From the NCBI RefSeq assembly GCF_004167675.1, contig NZ_SEZQ01000019.1: a stretch of 64,000 nucleotides of DNA; one strand, given 5' to 3'. The stretch's first letter is position 1, and each line of letters starts with the position of its first letter. The translations under genes and the position numbers were made by a program. Source of the DNA: Aliivibrio finisterrensis_A. Lineage in GTDB: Bacteria > Pseudomonadota > Gammaproteobacteria > Enterobacterales > Vibrionaceae. Positions 7,874 to 17,016 of the stretch are shown here, one piece after another. Under the pieces are notes generated by a model that was given only the letters and a program-made list of their open reading frames with translations, did no database searches and was not told the DNA's origin.

Positions 7874-8686
7874 CTAGCTCAATGCTTTCTGCGTAAAATA
7901 CTTCCCATCATCAACACGATACATCGTCATATATTCCCCCCATACACAGCCTGTATCGAGCGCTATTACGTTATTTCCCTCATGTCCCATCAATGCTGCC
8001 CAGTGACCAAAAATCACTTTATGCGAAAGGGGAAGACGATTTTCTAACTCAAACCAAGGCACGAGTTCATCGCTATTAATCTCTTGAGGTGGCAGCTTAC
8101 ATTCCATATCTAAGCGACCATCAGAATAACAAAAACGCATGCGTGTAAAAGCGTTGATAATATAACGGTAACGCTCAATGTCGGTAAGATCTTCTCGCCA
8201 TACATCAGGCTGGTTATCATACATATTCTCTAATAACCAAATCCATTTGTCGGATTGTAAAACCGCTTCAACTTCATGCGCGCACTCAATGGCAGTATTA
8301 ATATCCCATTGAGGGGAGATCCCTGCGTGACTCATTACGATATTATGTTCAGAGTTAACGGCTAATAATGGTTGATGACGTAACCAAGTTAGTAACTCCT
8401 TACTATCAGGTGCCGTAAAGATAGGTGCTGTTTTGTCTTTTTCTTTAACGCGAGAAATGCCCTGAGATACCGCCAGTAAATGCAAATCATGATTACCTAA
8501 AATAGTCACGGCTGCTGATCCTAATGACGTTACAAAGCGTAAGGTTTCTAATGATTTTGGCCCGCGAGCAACCAGATCTCCGGTTAGCCATAATTGGTCA
8601 GTTTCTTTATTAAAATTGACCTGCTCTAATAAGAGCTGTAGTTCATCTAAACAACCTTGAATATCTCCAACAAAGTAGGTCGCCAT
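7874..8686 (-). CDS. apaH: Bis(5'-nucleosyl)-tetraphosphatase (symmetrical), ApaH
   Basis: ApaH hydrolyses Ap4A to two ADP and also removes Np4 caps from RNA in E. coli. The metallophosphatase motifs are clear: GDIQGC (residues 7-12), GDLVARGP, GNHDLHLLA, and later SHAGISPQW and FGHWAAL. At 270 residues it is near the family length. The ATG at 8686 has a strong AAGGAAAGGG upstream. In E. coli apaG sits between rsmA and apaH; here apaH follows rsmA directly after a hairpin terminator, so it probably has its own promoter or depends on read-through. Confidence 0.97.
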   Translation of the reverse strand: MATYFVGDIQGCLDELQLLLEQVNFNKETDQLWLTGDLVARGPKSLETLRFVTSLGSAAVTILGNHDLHLLAVSQGISRVKEKDKTAPIFTAPDSKELLTWLRHQPLLAVNSEHNIVMSHAGISPQWDINTAIECAHEVEAVLQSDKWIWLLENMYDNQPDVWREDLTDIERYRYIINAFTRMRFCYSDGRLDMECKLPPQEINSDELVPWFELENRLPLSHKVIFGHWAALMGHEGNNVIALDTGCVWGEYMTMYRVDDGKYFTQKALS

Positions 8687-8735
8687 ATCCCTTTCCTTAA
8701 ATTAGTATAAAGCTTGTGCCAATAGGTATTAGATA

Positions 8736-8766
8736 GAAAAAAGGTGACAATAAAGTCACCTTTTAA
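8736..8766 (-). terminator. Terminator after rsmA
   Basis: Perfect stem AAAAGGTGAC / GTCACCTTTT with a six-base loop, and a T-run in the rsmA direction. It sits where apaG would be expected. Confidence 0.85.
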
Positions 8767-8794
8767 TATGTATAATTTATGAATACGAAAACAG

Positions 8795-9628
8795 TTACTT
8801 AGACGTTTCTGTTTCAGCCTGATAATTGTCATTTAACCAGTTTGCCATATTAACAAACTGCTCTAATGTAAGGTTTTCAGGGCGCATAGTAGGGTTAATG
8901 CCTAATTCTTCTAGCTGCTCTTTAGTCAGTAATGCTTTATAACAGTTACGAACAGTCTTACGACGTTGGTTAAAGCCTTCACGACACACGCGATCAAGCC
9001 ACTTTAAGTTCTTCGCAGGGTACGGTAATACTTCATAAGGTACTAAGCGAACAACAGCTGAATCTACCTTCGGTGGCGGAACAAACGCTGTTGGTGGCAC
9101 TTCTAATACAGGCATTACTTTACAGAAGTATTGCGCCATAACGGTTAAGCGACCATATGCTTTTGTACCAGGGCCCGCAGCCAAACGGTTCACCACTTCT
9201 TTTTGTAGCATAAAGTGCATGTCTAATACGTCTTTATGGAATTCAAATAGGTGGAACATTAGTGGTGTTGAGATGTTGTATGGCAAGTTACCGAAAATAC
9301 GCAGCTTATTATTTTCTTGAATTAACTGAGTAAAGTCGAAGCGCATAGCATCGCCTTCATGAATCGTCAGTTTACTGCCTAATTCAGGATGGTTACGAAG
9401 ACGTTCTGCTAAGTCACGGTCAAGTTCGATAACAGTAAATTTATCAACTTCACGGCCAACCGGCTCAGTGATAGCACCAAGACCTGGACCAATTTCTACA
9501 AGGTTTTGGCCTGGCAGAGGGTTGATTGCAGATACGATTCCATCGATCACATAAGGGTCATTTAAGAAGTTTTGACCAAAGCGTTTTCTTGCTTTATGGC
9601 CTAAATGGACATCATTTCTAGTACTCAT
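8795..9628 (-). CDS. rsmA: 16S rRNA dimethyladenosine transferase RsmA (KsgA)
   Basis: RsmA dimethylates two adjacent adenosines (A1518 and A1519) near the 3' end of 16S rRNA, a late check in 30S assembly. The product has 277 residues with GQNFL near the N terminus, the SAM-binding VEIGPGLGAIT (about residues 44-54) and the catalytic NLPYNIS motif. Its ATG overlaps the pdxA stop (ATGA), so the two are translationally coupled in the lptD-surA-pdxA-rsmA run. Confidence 0.98.
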   Translation of the reverse strand: MSTRNDVHLGHKARKRFGQNFLNDPYVIDGIVSAINPLPGQNLVEIGPGLGAITEPVGREVDKFTVIELDRDLAERLRNHPELGSKLTIHEGDAMRFDFTQLIQENNKLRIFGNLPYNISTPLMFHLFEFHKDVLDMHFMLQKEVVNRLAAGPGTKAYGRLTVMAQYFCKVMPVLEVPPTAFVPPPKVDSAVVRLVPYEVLPYPAKNLKWLDRVCREGFNQRRKTVRNCYKALLTKEQLEELGINPTMRPENLTLEQFVNMANWLNDNYQAETETSK

Positions 9629-10614
9629 TTTTTCTCTACCAGTTCAATTGCATGGGTTAGTGCGGTAATAAAGCTTCCTGCATCTGCTTTTCCAGTACCC
9701 GCCAATTCCAATGCAGTACCATGGTCTACTGAGGTTCGGATAAACGGTAAACCTAGTGTAATGTTTACTGATTTTCCAAAGCCTTTAAATTTTAACACAG
9801 GAAGCCCTTGATCGTGATACATCGCTAGTACCGCATCCGCTTCTTGTAAGTATTTATCTTGAAATAGTGTGTCAGCAGGTAATGGACCAATAAGATTCAT
9901 TCCTTCTTCTGCACGTAATTCATTTAATGCTGGCGTAATGATATCAATTTCTTCACGACCAAGACAGCCATCTTCACCTGCATGAGGATTTAATCCGCAC
10001 ACAAAAATTGATGGTTTCGCAATTCCAAACTTAGTGATTAAGTCTTGATGTAGAATTCGAGTCACTTGTTTTAAGCGATCAGCAGTAATGGCTTTTGATA
10101 CATAAGCGAGTGGTATGTGAGTCGTTACTAACGCCACACGCAAGCCTTCAGTAGCAAGCATCATCACAACTTGTTGAGTGTTTGATTGCTCTGCAAAAAA
10201 TTCTGTATGACCACTGAATGCAACTCCGGCGCGATTAATGACGCCTTTATGTACAGGGCCAGTAACGACAGCATCGAATTCGCCATTCATATTGCCTTGC
10301 GCTGCTCGACGTAATGTTTCAAGAACATAATGTCCATTGGCTTCATTGAGCTCACCAGCAATGACCTCTTCACCTAAAGCTATATCATCGACAATTAAAG
10401 TGCCAGCTTTGTGAGCCTTGGCTGGAGATTGCACATTATACTCTTCAATTGAGATATCAATATTTAGTAATTTAGCTCTCTGCTCTAGCGCATTCTTATT
10501 GCCGCAGACAACTAATTGATGCGGCCAATTTTGTTGTGCAATAGTAAGAACAAGATCTGGTCCAATACCTGATGGTTCTCCAGGAGTAATGGCAATTCGT
10601 TTAATCTTATTCAT
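9625..10614 (-). CDS. pdxA: 4-hydroxythreonine-4-phosphate dehydrogenase
   Basis: PdxA oxidises 4-phosphohydroxy-L-threonine in the deoxyxylulose-5-phosphate-dependent route to pyridoxal phosphate. The product has the family opening TPGEPSGIGPDLV and metal-binding histidines in VTTHIPL, GLNPHAGEDG and YHDQGLPVLK. I chose the ATG at 10614, which gives 329 residues, the same as E. coli PdxA, and overlaps the surA end by eight bases. Upstream in-frame ATGs up to 10635 lie inside surA. Overlaps on both sides show tight operon coupling. Confidence 0.96.
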   Translation of the reverse strand: MNKIKRIAITPGEPSGIGPDLVLTIAQQNWPHQLVVCGNKNALEQRAKLLNIDISIEEYNVQSPAKAHKAGTLIVDDIALGEEVIAGELNEANGHYVLETLRRAAQGNMNGEFDAVVTGPVHKGVINRAGVAFSGHTEFFAEQSNTQQVVMMLATEGLRVALVTTHIPLAYVSKAITADRLKQVTRILHQDLITKFGIAKPSIFVCGLNPHAGEDGCLGREEIDIITPALNELRAEEGMNLIGPLPADTLFQDKYLQEADAVLAMYHDQGLPVLKFKGFGKSVNITLGLPFIRTSVDHGTALELAGTGKADAGSFITALTHAIELVEKK

Positions 10615-11920
10615 TATCTTCTTCACCATCATCATCTTTTAGTATTTCAACATAAGCACTAGCACGGATTTCTTGCAACCAAGCGCCTGCTTCTTCGTTA
10701 AATTTACGATTCATTAAAATACGGTATGCTTTGTTTTTCATTGCGGCATCAGTTCTATCAACTTGACGACGCTCTAATACTTCAACAATGTGCCAGCCAT
10801 GAACAGTTTTAAAGGGTTCACTGATTTGACCAACAGGCAGGATCTCTACTTGGTGTTTAAATTCTGGAACATATAAATCAGGTGTTTGAAAACCTAGTTC
10901 GCCATCTCTTGCTGCTGAACCTGGATCTTGGCTATAGCGCTTTGCCATTTCAGCAAAGGTATCATTGCCTGCTTTAATATCAGCAATAATAGTGTTTAAC
11001 TGACGTTTAGCGCCTTCATCACTCATGATGACCGAGGTTTTGATTAGAATATGACGAGCATTTACCTCAGTAACCGCAATAGTCTCAAGCCCTTTAACGT
11101 CATCAATTTTCAGAATATGGAAACCCACACCAGAGCGGAATGGACCGATAATGCTGTTTTTTCCTTGTCCCGTAATTTGGTCTGCAAAAATGGTTGGCAT
11201 TTCTTCTTTACGCATCCAACCCCAGTCACCACCTTGAAGTGCTTTAGGGCCTTTAGAGTAAGTGTATGCCATGGTCGCAAAATCAGCGCCTTGTTTTAGG
11301 CGTTCGGTAAGTTCATCAGCTTGCTGCTCTAACGCTTCTTTATCTGCTTGAGTTGCGCCATCTTCTGCTCGTAATTGGATGTGGCTGATTTTATATTGCA
11401 CTGTTGCCTGAGTCTCTTCAGCAAGTAGTAGAGCAAGGCTTTCTACTTCTTGAGGAAGGATGTTAATACGACGACGTACTTGAGCGTTTCGAGCTTCACT
11501 TGCTGCGATCTCTTTACGAATTTGTTCACGGAAGCTAGCGTATGAAAGCCCTTGAGCTGCGGTTTTTTGTTGTAGTTGCGCCAATGTCATGTTGTTTTCT
11601 TTGGCTATGTTCTTCAGTGCTTCCTCAAGTCGAGTATCGTCGATACGAATACCCATTTTTTCAGCTTGTTGGCTTTGAATCGTATCAACAATAAGTTTTT
11701 CAAGAATTTGTTCGCGTAGAACACTCTCTTCCGGCAAAGGTTGTCCTTTTTCTTGTGCGTTTATTTTTACTGTTTTAAGAGAGGTATCAATGTCGCTTTG
11801 TAATACAACGCCTTCATCAACAATCGCTACAACACGATCTAATTCAACCGGTGCTGCTTGTACATTCATGGTTAGCATAAGTAATAATGTGCTAACTAAT
11901 GGGAATTTCCAGTTTTTCAT
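10607..11920 (-). CDS. surA: Periplasmic chaperone and peptidyl-prolyl isomerase SurA
   Basis: SurA escorts unfolded outer-membrane proteins, including LptD, across the periplasm to the BAM complex. The precursor has a signal peptide ending in NVQA-APVEL, an N-terminal chaperone domain (DRVVAIVDEGVVLQSDID) and two parvulin domains (about residues 185-280 and 290-385), ending in a short acidic tail. I chose the ATG at 11920 (437 residues); an upstream TTG at 11932 is less likely. It follows lptD by about 70 bp on the same strand, so client and chaperone are made together. Confidence 0.97.
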   Translation of the reverse strand: MKNWKFPLVSTLLLMLTMNVQAAPVELDRVVAIVDEGVVLQSDIDTSLKTVKINAQEKGQPLPEESVLREQILEKLIVDTIQSQQAEKMGIRIDDTRLEEALKNIAKENNMTLAQLQQKTAAQGLSYASFREQIRKEIAASEARNAQVRRRINILPQEVESLALLLAEETQATVQYKISHIQLRAEDGATQADKEALEQQADELTERLKQGADFATMAYTYSKGPKALQGGDWGWMRKEEMPTIFADQITGQGKNSIIGPFRSGVGFHILKIDDVKGLETIAVTEVNARHILIKTSVIMSDEGAKRQLNTIIADIKAGNDTFAEMAKRYSQDPGSAARDGELGFQTPDLYVPEFKHQVEILPVGQISEPFKTVHGWHIVEVLERRQVDRTDAAMKNKAYRILMNRKFNEEAGAWLQEIRASAYVEILKDDDGEEDNE

Positions 11921-11990
11921 AGTGTCATCCAAGAGTAAGGAGAGTGAAGCGTCCGATTAACATAGGACGCTTCAGGTATATCCGTATAAA

Positions 11991-14342
11991 TTAATTGTTT
12001 AAATAAAATGGGCGACCGTAGTCAAGAGCGTTGGTAGCAGAACCCGATGTGATACCCGTATTAGAGCCTAAACCTCTAATGCCAATAGAAAGCATTAGGT
12101 TTTTCTCATACTCAGGTTCGTAAGTTCCAATAGTTTTTTCTGAGTCAGGTGCAATTAACTGGTTACTGTAAGTTAATCCAAATGACCAACAATCACTTAA
12201 ATAGGTTACTCCTACTAAGGCCTCTATCATTTGGTCTTCTTTTGTATCATGGAAGTATTGTCCTTTAAGAGCCCAATTTCGACCAAGATTATATTCACTC
12301 AGTAAGCCAGCTTGGTAGATACCATGTTGGGTGATCTGCTCTATAGAATCATCCTCAAAGCGAACATTACTTTCGATGTAATTTTTACTTACATAACGAT
12401 AGTTAGCTTGAACATAACCTTTTGCGAATCGGTATTCTAATGTACTATTTGCTACTTGAAGCTCACTGACATTTGAATCGTACTGAATACCGCCATGATA
12501 GAAAAGGTAGTCATTGAAGTTAAAGTCACTTTCCATAGCCCAAGCCGATGAGTTACTAGTATCGTTTTCATTAGTGGTACCCGAACCATCCATATAAAGG
12601 ATCTGACCAAAAGAGATATTCATGCGTTCTTTATAAGCATCATCATAAAATCGAGAGGTTGCACCAATACTAAATTGGTTCGCTGATGAAATGTAATCAA
12701 CACCACTGTACTGACGATCCCTAAATAATCCGTAGTAATCCAGTTGCAGTTTACTACTGTCATAGCCGCCTTCACCTCGGCCACCATAGATCTCACTTTG
12801 GTCAACTTCTGGTACGTATAAATATTGTATTTTAGGTTCTAGCGTTTGTAAGTACTCACCTAAGAATTTATGAGTGCTGTCTAAATAGATAGCACCATTA
12901 ATACGTACCTCAGGAATAGTTCGAGATACTTCTTCTGATAATCCTGATAGTGAGGTTTCTGAGCGATCAAAGTCTTGAGAATAATAGGTATAGAGTAAAC
13001 TCGCCTCAGGCGTTAATGACCACCAAGTTGAGCTTAATGGTAAGCTTAACTTAGGCTCTAAGTGAACTCGTGTTGCTGATGGTTTTGCTTCATCATCTGT
13101 AGCAAATTTACTAACGTGACTATGTAGGTTGAAGTCAAATTCTTTATAAAACTGAGGTGCATAATAGTTAAATTCTATTTGTGGCATTAGTCGGTATGGT
13201 GTTTGATTCTCAACTAAGACTTGGAAGTCGCGCACACGCATGGTCATATCCCAATCTTGAGTACGATAAGAGACTTCGCCTGATTGAGTCAATTGACCTT
13301 CATCACGAGTACCTATGCTTGAATTTAAGTCTTGGAAGTAATCGATATCGCTGACTTTGGAGTAATCAGCTTCAAATTTCCAGTGCTTTTGATAGATGCC
13401 TGAATGATTCCAACTTACCCCCCAACGAGTACCTTTATCTTTGAACTTAGCATCCTCATTAAGGTATTCGAGATCGACAGTACCCTGGCCAAATGTTTCC
13501 AAATAACGGAATTCTGCTTCTAATTGGGTACCACGCTTCTCCATGTAATTAATGGTTGTGGTTGCATCATAATTTGGTGCGATATTCCAATAAATAGGGA
13601 CAGATAGCTCAAAACCATTTTTACTATCAAGGCCTACACTAGGAATTAACACCCCTGTTTTACGTTGATCACCAACAGGAACGGTAATATAAGGCAAGTA
13701 AAAAATAGGAACATCAAGCACTTCAAAGCGAGCATTGTAGAACGTTGCCCATTCATCAGATTGGTCTAATTCGATATCACTGGCTTTAAAGCGCCAGCTT
13801 TTATCTCCGGCAGGACAGGTTGTGAAAGAAGCGTCTTCTAGTTGGTAGATTTCTTGCCCCGTTTTCAATACACGGCTTGCTGTACCACGAATAGGCTGAC
13901 AAGACATATTGTAGGCCGTATTAACCATAGTGGTATCTTCGGTAGTTAAATCCGTAGTTACTTTATCTGAGGTTGAGCGCATATCCATGCTTGAGTAATC
14001 AACATTACCTTCAGCTATTGCAATGTTTTCTTGCTGATGAAGGGTGATGCTATCCGCTTTAATCTCTTGTCGGCCTTTAATAATATGAACATTGCCTTTA
14101 TAAACGGCTTTAGAATTATTACTGGCTTCAACACTGTCTGCTTGAATTAATACAGGTTGTTGTTCCTCTTCCTCTTTCGACATTTTATCAGGCACTTCGC
14201 AAGAGTTAACTGCGTCAGTTTTTAGAGGGAAGATGGCACTATTTTCTGGAGATACAGGGTTACCATCATCAGCGATGACGGGAGCTCCGTAAAGAAGGCA
14301 TCCAGCGAATGAGACAAGTAGGCTGCGAGAAGTAAAAGGCAT
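11991..14342 (-). CDS. lptD: LPS-assembly protein LptD
   Basis: LptD is the outer-membrane beta-barrel that, with LptE, places lipopolysaccharide in the outer leaflet. The 783-residue precursor has a signal peptide, an N-terminal OstA/LptA-like beta-jellyroll (about residues 60-180: IQADSVEASNNSKAVYKGNV) and a large C-terminal barrel (VPIFYLPYITVPVGDQRKTGVLIP). Mature cysteines are at residues 48, 148, 176 and 718. E. coli LptD has one cysteine N-terminally, one at the SFTSC site and a Cys-Cys pair near the C terminus; here the pair is a single cysteine and an extra one sits at 148, so the disulfide pattern must differ. First gene of the run. Confidence 0.97.
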   Translation of the reverse strand: MPFTSRSLLVSFAGCLLYGAPVIADDGNPVSPENSAIFPLKTDAVNSCEVPDKMSKEEEEQQPVLIQADSVEASNNSKAVYKGNVHIIKGRQEIKADSITLHQQENIAIAEGNVDYSSMDMRSTSDKVTTDLTTEDTTMVNTAYNMSCQPIRGTASRVLKTGQEIYQLEDASFTTCPAGDKSWRFKASDIELDQSDEWATFYNARFEVLDVPIFYLPYITVPVGDQRKTGVLIPSVGLDSKNGFELSVPIYWNIAPNYDATTTINYMEKRGTQLEAEFRYLETFGQGTVDLEYLNEDAKFKDKGTRWGVSWNHSGIYQKHWKFEADYSKVSDIDYFQDLNSSIGTRDEGQLTQSGEVSYRTQDWDMTMRVRDFQVLVENQTPYRLMPQIEFNYYAPQFYKEFDFNLHSHVSKFATDDEAKPSATRVHLEPKLSLPLSSTWWSLTPEASLLYTYYSQDFDRSETSLSGLSEEVSRTIPEVRINGAIYLDSTHKFLGEYLQTLEPKIQYLYVPEVDQSEIYGGRGEGGYDSSKLQLDYYGLFRDRQYSGVDYISSANQFSIGATSRFYDDAYKERMNISFGQILYMDGSGTTNENDTSNSSAWAMESDFNFNDYLFYHGGIQYDSNVSELQVANSTLEYRFAKGYVQANYRYVSKNYIESNVRFEDDSIEQITQHGIYQAGLLSEYNLGRNWALKGQYFHDTKEDQMIEALVGVTYLSDCWSFGLTYSNQLIAPDSEKTIGTYEPEYEKNLMLSIGIRGLGSNTGITSGSATNALDYGRPFYLNN

Positions 14343-14632
14343 CGAGATAGACGTTCCTGTTCGTTATATTAATCCGCTGATATACTCAATGATATTAGAC
14401 AGAGTCACTTCTTTATAATAAAGCAAAAGCTATGCCCAAACCACCTTAAGATGCGGCTATCATCTCATTCAATTCAGTTATTTTTCTGCAATTGCGTCTG
14501 TTGATGATACCCTGAATCCTGTATCTTGATGTTGCTTGGCTGCAAAGTAAGAGGCTGCGTTTGCCCGTTATGTGGTTAAGTAGAATTATGTGACCGAGTA
14601 AAAATAGAATAATTCAATAATTGGAATATAAA
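14343..14632. other. lptD-djlA divergent intergenic region
   Basis: About 290 bp separate the two divergent starts. The lptD side has TTGAGT and an AT-rich block that could form a promoter, but no clean pair. A CCTGAATCCTG word occurs at about 14512-14522, related to the tandem array downstream of cheX. No small gene is supported. Confidence 0.45.
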
Positions 14633-15481
14633 ATGCAAATATTTGGCAAAATATTAGGTGGTTTTTTTGGTTTCTTATTTGGTGGCTTTTTTGGCGCTGC
14701 ATTAGGGATCTTTATTGGGCACCAATTTGATAAAGCAAAACGCATGGCAAGCAGTGGATTTACTTTCCAAACTGGTGGTGCTTCTCAAACACAAAGACAG
14801 GCTGAATTTTTTCATGCCGCTTTTGCCGTTATGGGGCATATAGCGAAAGCGAAAGGACAGGTGACAGCACAAGAAATCCAATTAGCGTCAATGATGATGG
14901 ATCGCATGAATCTAAGCGGCGAGCAGAAAAAAGAAGCTCAAGAAGCGTTTAGAGAAGGTAAAGAAAATGATTTTCCATTACGTGAAACTTTACAGAAAAT
15001 CCGCTCAATTACGGGTGGTCGCTATGATTTATTGCAATTCTTTTTAGAGTTACAAATAGCATCAGCCATTGCGGATGGTGATATTCACCCAAGTGAACGT
15101 GATATTTTACACATTGTTGCTGAAGAACTTGGCTTTAGTGCTGCACAGCTTGAAAAACGTTTAAAAATGCAAGAAGCGGCTTTTCGTTTTCAGCGCGGTG
15201 GTGGTTTCTCTGGTCAAGGCGGCTCACAACAAAATCATGGTCAATGGCAGCAAGCCAGTTCAGCTGATCAACTAAAAGATGCTTATAATTTGTTAGGTAT
15301 TAATGAAGATGCTGATGCTAAAACAATTAAGCGTGCCCATCGTAAATTAATGAATGAGCATCACCCAGATAAGCTGGTAGCAAAAGGTCTACCACCAGAA
15401 ATGATGGAAATGGCAAAAGAAAAAGCGCAAGAGATCCAAGGCGCTTATGACTTAATTAAAAAGGCCAAAGGGATTAAGTAA
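14633..15481 (+). CDS. djlA: Membrane-anchored J-domain co-chaperone DjlA
   Basis: DjlA stimulates DnaK at the inner membrane and in E. coli influences Rcs signalling. The N terminus is one glycine/phenylalanine-rich membrane segment (GKILGGFFGFLFGGFFGAAL), the middle is a TerB-like helical domain (about residues 60-175), and the C terminus is a J domain with the HPD motif in HHPDKL. I chose the ATG at 14633 (282 residues) over an in-frame TTG four codons upstream. It is divergent from lptD, as in E. coli. Confidence 0.95.
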   Translation: MQIFGKILGGFFGFLFGGFFGAALGIFIGHQFDKAKRMASSGFTFQTGGASQTQRQAEFFHAAFAVMGHIAKAKGQVTAQEIQLASMMMDRMNLSGEQKKEAQEAFREGKENDFPLRETLQKIRSITGGRYDLLQFFLELQIASAIADGDIHPSERDILHIVAEELGFSAAQLEKRLKMQEAAFRFQRGGGFSGQGGSQQNHGQWQQASSADQLKDAYNLLGINEDADAKTIKRAHRKLMNEHHPDKLVAKGLPPEMMEMAKEKAQEIQGAYDLIKKAKGIK

Positions 15482-15495
15482 TCCCTCTGCATTTT

Positions 15496-16275
15496 TTATT
15501 GTTTATTCAATGACCAGTCGTAGTCATAGCGAATATCGCCTTTGAATGATTTTAATTCTGGGCGATATTTTTTTAGATGCTTAAAAAGCTGTGCTTGATT
15601 ACCAAAATCAACAGCGAACCAATCATAAATAGAGGATAGTTGGACTTTATCTTCTCGAATCAATACACCCTTGTTACTGTTAATGAATTCGGTTGCCGCT
15701 TTATCTAATAATTTCTCGCTGTTTCTAGCGGTGAAGGCTTTTGATTGTAAGTTAGGGCAACCTAAGCTTGCGCAGTTCACCGCATAATGGGTTCTAGGAT
15801 CATTCCATATTGGTCTTAAAATTCGATGTTCGATGTCATTAAGAGTAAGAGCTTTTCCTGCCACTATAATAACTTCTTCATCCCAAGGTCCGAAGCTAAA
15901 TAGCCCTCCTAATTTAGTAATCGATTTGATAGGGTAATTATCTAAAATAATTTTTACAGTGATTGCATTGTAAAGGTTGACCCAATAAGCGTATTGCTCT
16001 GCTTTTTTATATTCTCTCGGATCAATACGACTCATTTGACGTAAATAGCTGTTAAGAGTTCGCTCATCAGCATCGGTGACGTTAGCATAGTCAAAAAGCG
16101 TGAATTCCCCCTTAGTCATGAGGTATTTATCTAAGGTTTGTTGCCAATACTGGTGAGAGATGGTGGTGGCGTTTTTTTCATTACTTACATTCCAATAATC
16201 CCAGAGTTCAGATTTTGGTGCAGCGAACGTACTGAATGAGAAAAGCAAAAGTAACGAGGAAATAAGGATTTTCAT
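15496..16275 (-). CDS. DUF547 domain-containing exported protein
   Basis: A 259-residue protein with a signal peptide (ILISSLLLLFSFSTFA-AP). The body carries the DUF547 signature: AYWVNLYNAITVKIILDNYP, then GKALTLNDIEHRILRP and HYAVNCASLGCPNL. DUF547 proteins are common in marine bacteria and plants; their biochemical role is not known, although the conserved asparagine, histidine and cysteine look enzyme-like. It is convergent with djlA and downstream of the leu terminator, so it is probably transcribed from its own promoter. Confidence 0.85.
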   Translation of the reverse strand: MKILISSLLLLFSFSTFAAPKSELWDYWNVSNEKNATTISHQYWQQTLDKYLMTKGEFTLFDYANVTDADERTLNSYLRQMSRIDPREYKKAEQYAYWVNLYNAITVKIILDNYPIKSITKLGGLFSFGPWDEEVIIVAGKALTLNDIEHRILRPIWNDPRTHYAVNCASLGCPNLQSKAFTARNSEKLLDKAATEFINSNKGVLIREDKVQLSSIYDWFAVDFGNQAQLFKHLKKYRPELKSFKGDIRYDYDWSLNKQ

Positions 16276-16340
16276 AAAAGATACCTGACTTTTGTTTTGG
16301 TTTAGTGATATGTGATTATAGATGACACTATTCTATAGAC

Positions 16341-16374
16341 AAAAAAGAGGTTGATACGTTCATATCAACCTCTA
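16341..16374 (-). terminator. leuABCD terminator with repeat-family hairpin
   Basis: Stem GAGGTTGATA / TATCAACCTC with a six-base loop and a six-T tail in the leu direction. The same hairpin core, followed by CATTTCCTGAAT, recurs downstream of cheX (32684-32729). Confidence 0.88.
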
Positions 16375-16401
16375 ACATTTCCTGAATACGAAGCCTGAAT
16401 C

Positions 16402-17004
16402 TTATTTTAAGAAACTCGGGATCTTCGCTTCATACTCTGAAATTTTATCGGCGTGTTGCAGTGTCAGTCCGATATTGTCTAAACCATTTAACAGACAATG
16501 ACGACGAAACTCATCAATTTCAAAAGAATACTGTTTATTGTTAGCCGTCACTAACATCGCTTCTAAATCCACAGTAACTTCAGCGCCTTCATTCGCTTCA
16601 ACGAACTGAAATATTTCATCAACTTCAGATTCGGTCAGGCGAACTGGAACCATTTGGTTATTGATTGAGTTGCCATAAAAAATATCAGCAAAGCTTGGTG
16701 CGATCATCACTTGGATGCCGTAATCCGCTAATGCCCAAGGTGCGTGCTCACGAGATGAACCACAACCAAAGTTTTCACGAGCAAGCAGAACGGTAGCACC
16801 TTGATAGCGTGGTGCGTTCATGACAAATTCTGGATTTGGTTGTTCACCACCATCATCCAAAAAGCGCCAATCGTGGAATAAGTGTTTACCAAAACCAATG
16901 CGATTTACTTTTTGTAAAAACTGCTTTGGTATAATGGCATCGGTATCAATATTCGCCGTATCTAAAGGAACGACTAGACCTGTATGTTGCTTAAAACCTG
17001 ACAT
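16402..17004 (-). CDS. leuD: 3-isopropylmalate dehydratase small subunit
   Basis: LeuD with LeuC isomerises 2-isopropylmalate to 3-isopropylmalate in leucine synthesis. The 200-residue product has the swivel-domain motifs NIDTDAIIPKQFL and NFGCGSSREHAPWAL. It follows leuC by 12 bp as the last gene of the operon, and a hairpin terminator lies 30 bases downstream. Two CCTGAAT words sit between the stop and the hairpin. Confidence 0.98.
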   Translation of the reverse strand: MSGFKQHTGLVVPLDTANIDTDAIIPKQFLQKVNRIGFGKHLFHDWRFLDDGGEQPNPEFVMNAPRYQGATVLLARENFGCGSSREHAPWALADYGIQVMIAPSFADIFYGNSINNQMVPVRLTESEVDEIFQFVEANEGAEVTVDLEAMLVTANNKQYSFEIDEFRRHCLLNGLDNIGLTLQHADKISEYEAKIPSFLK

Positions 17005-17016
17005 AGTAAATTCCTT

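Noticed and set aside
8647..8832. 61-codon minus-strand frame that might be an apaG remnant
   Set aside because: The translated sequence shows no ApaG-like motif and it overlaps apaH and rsmA ends in another frame.
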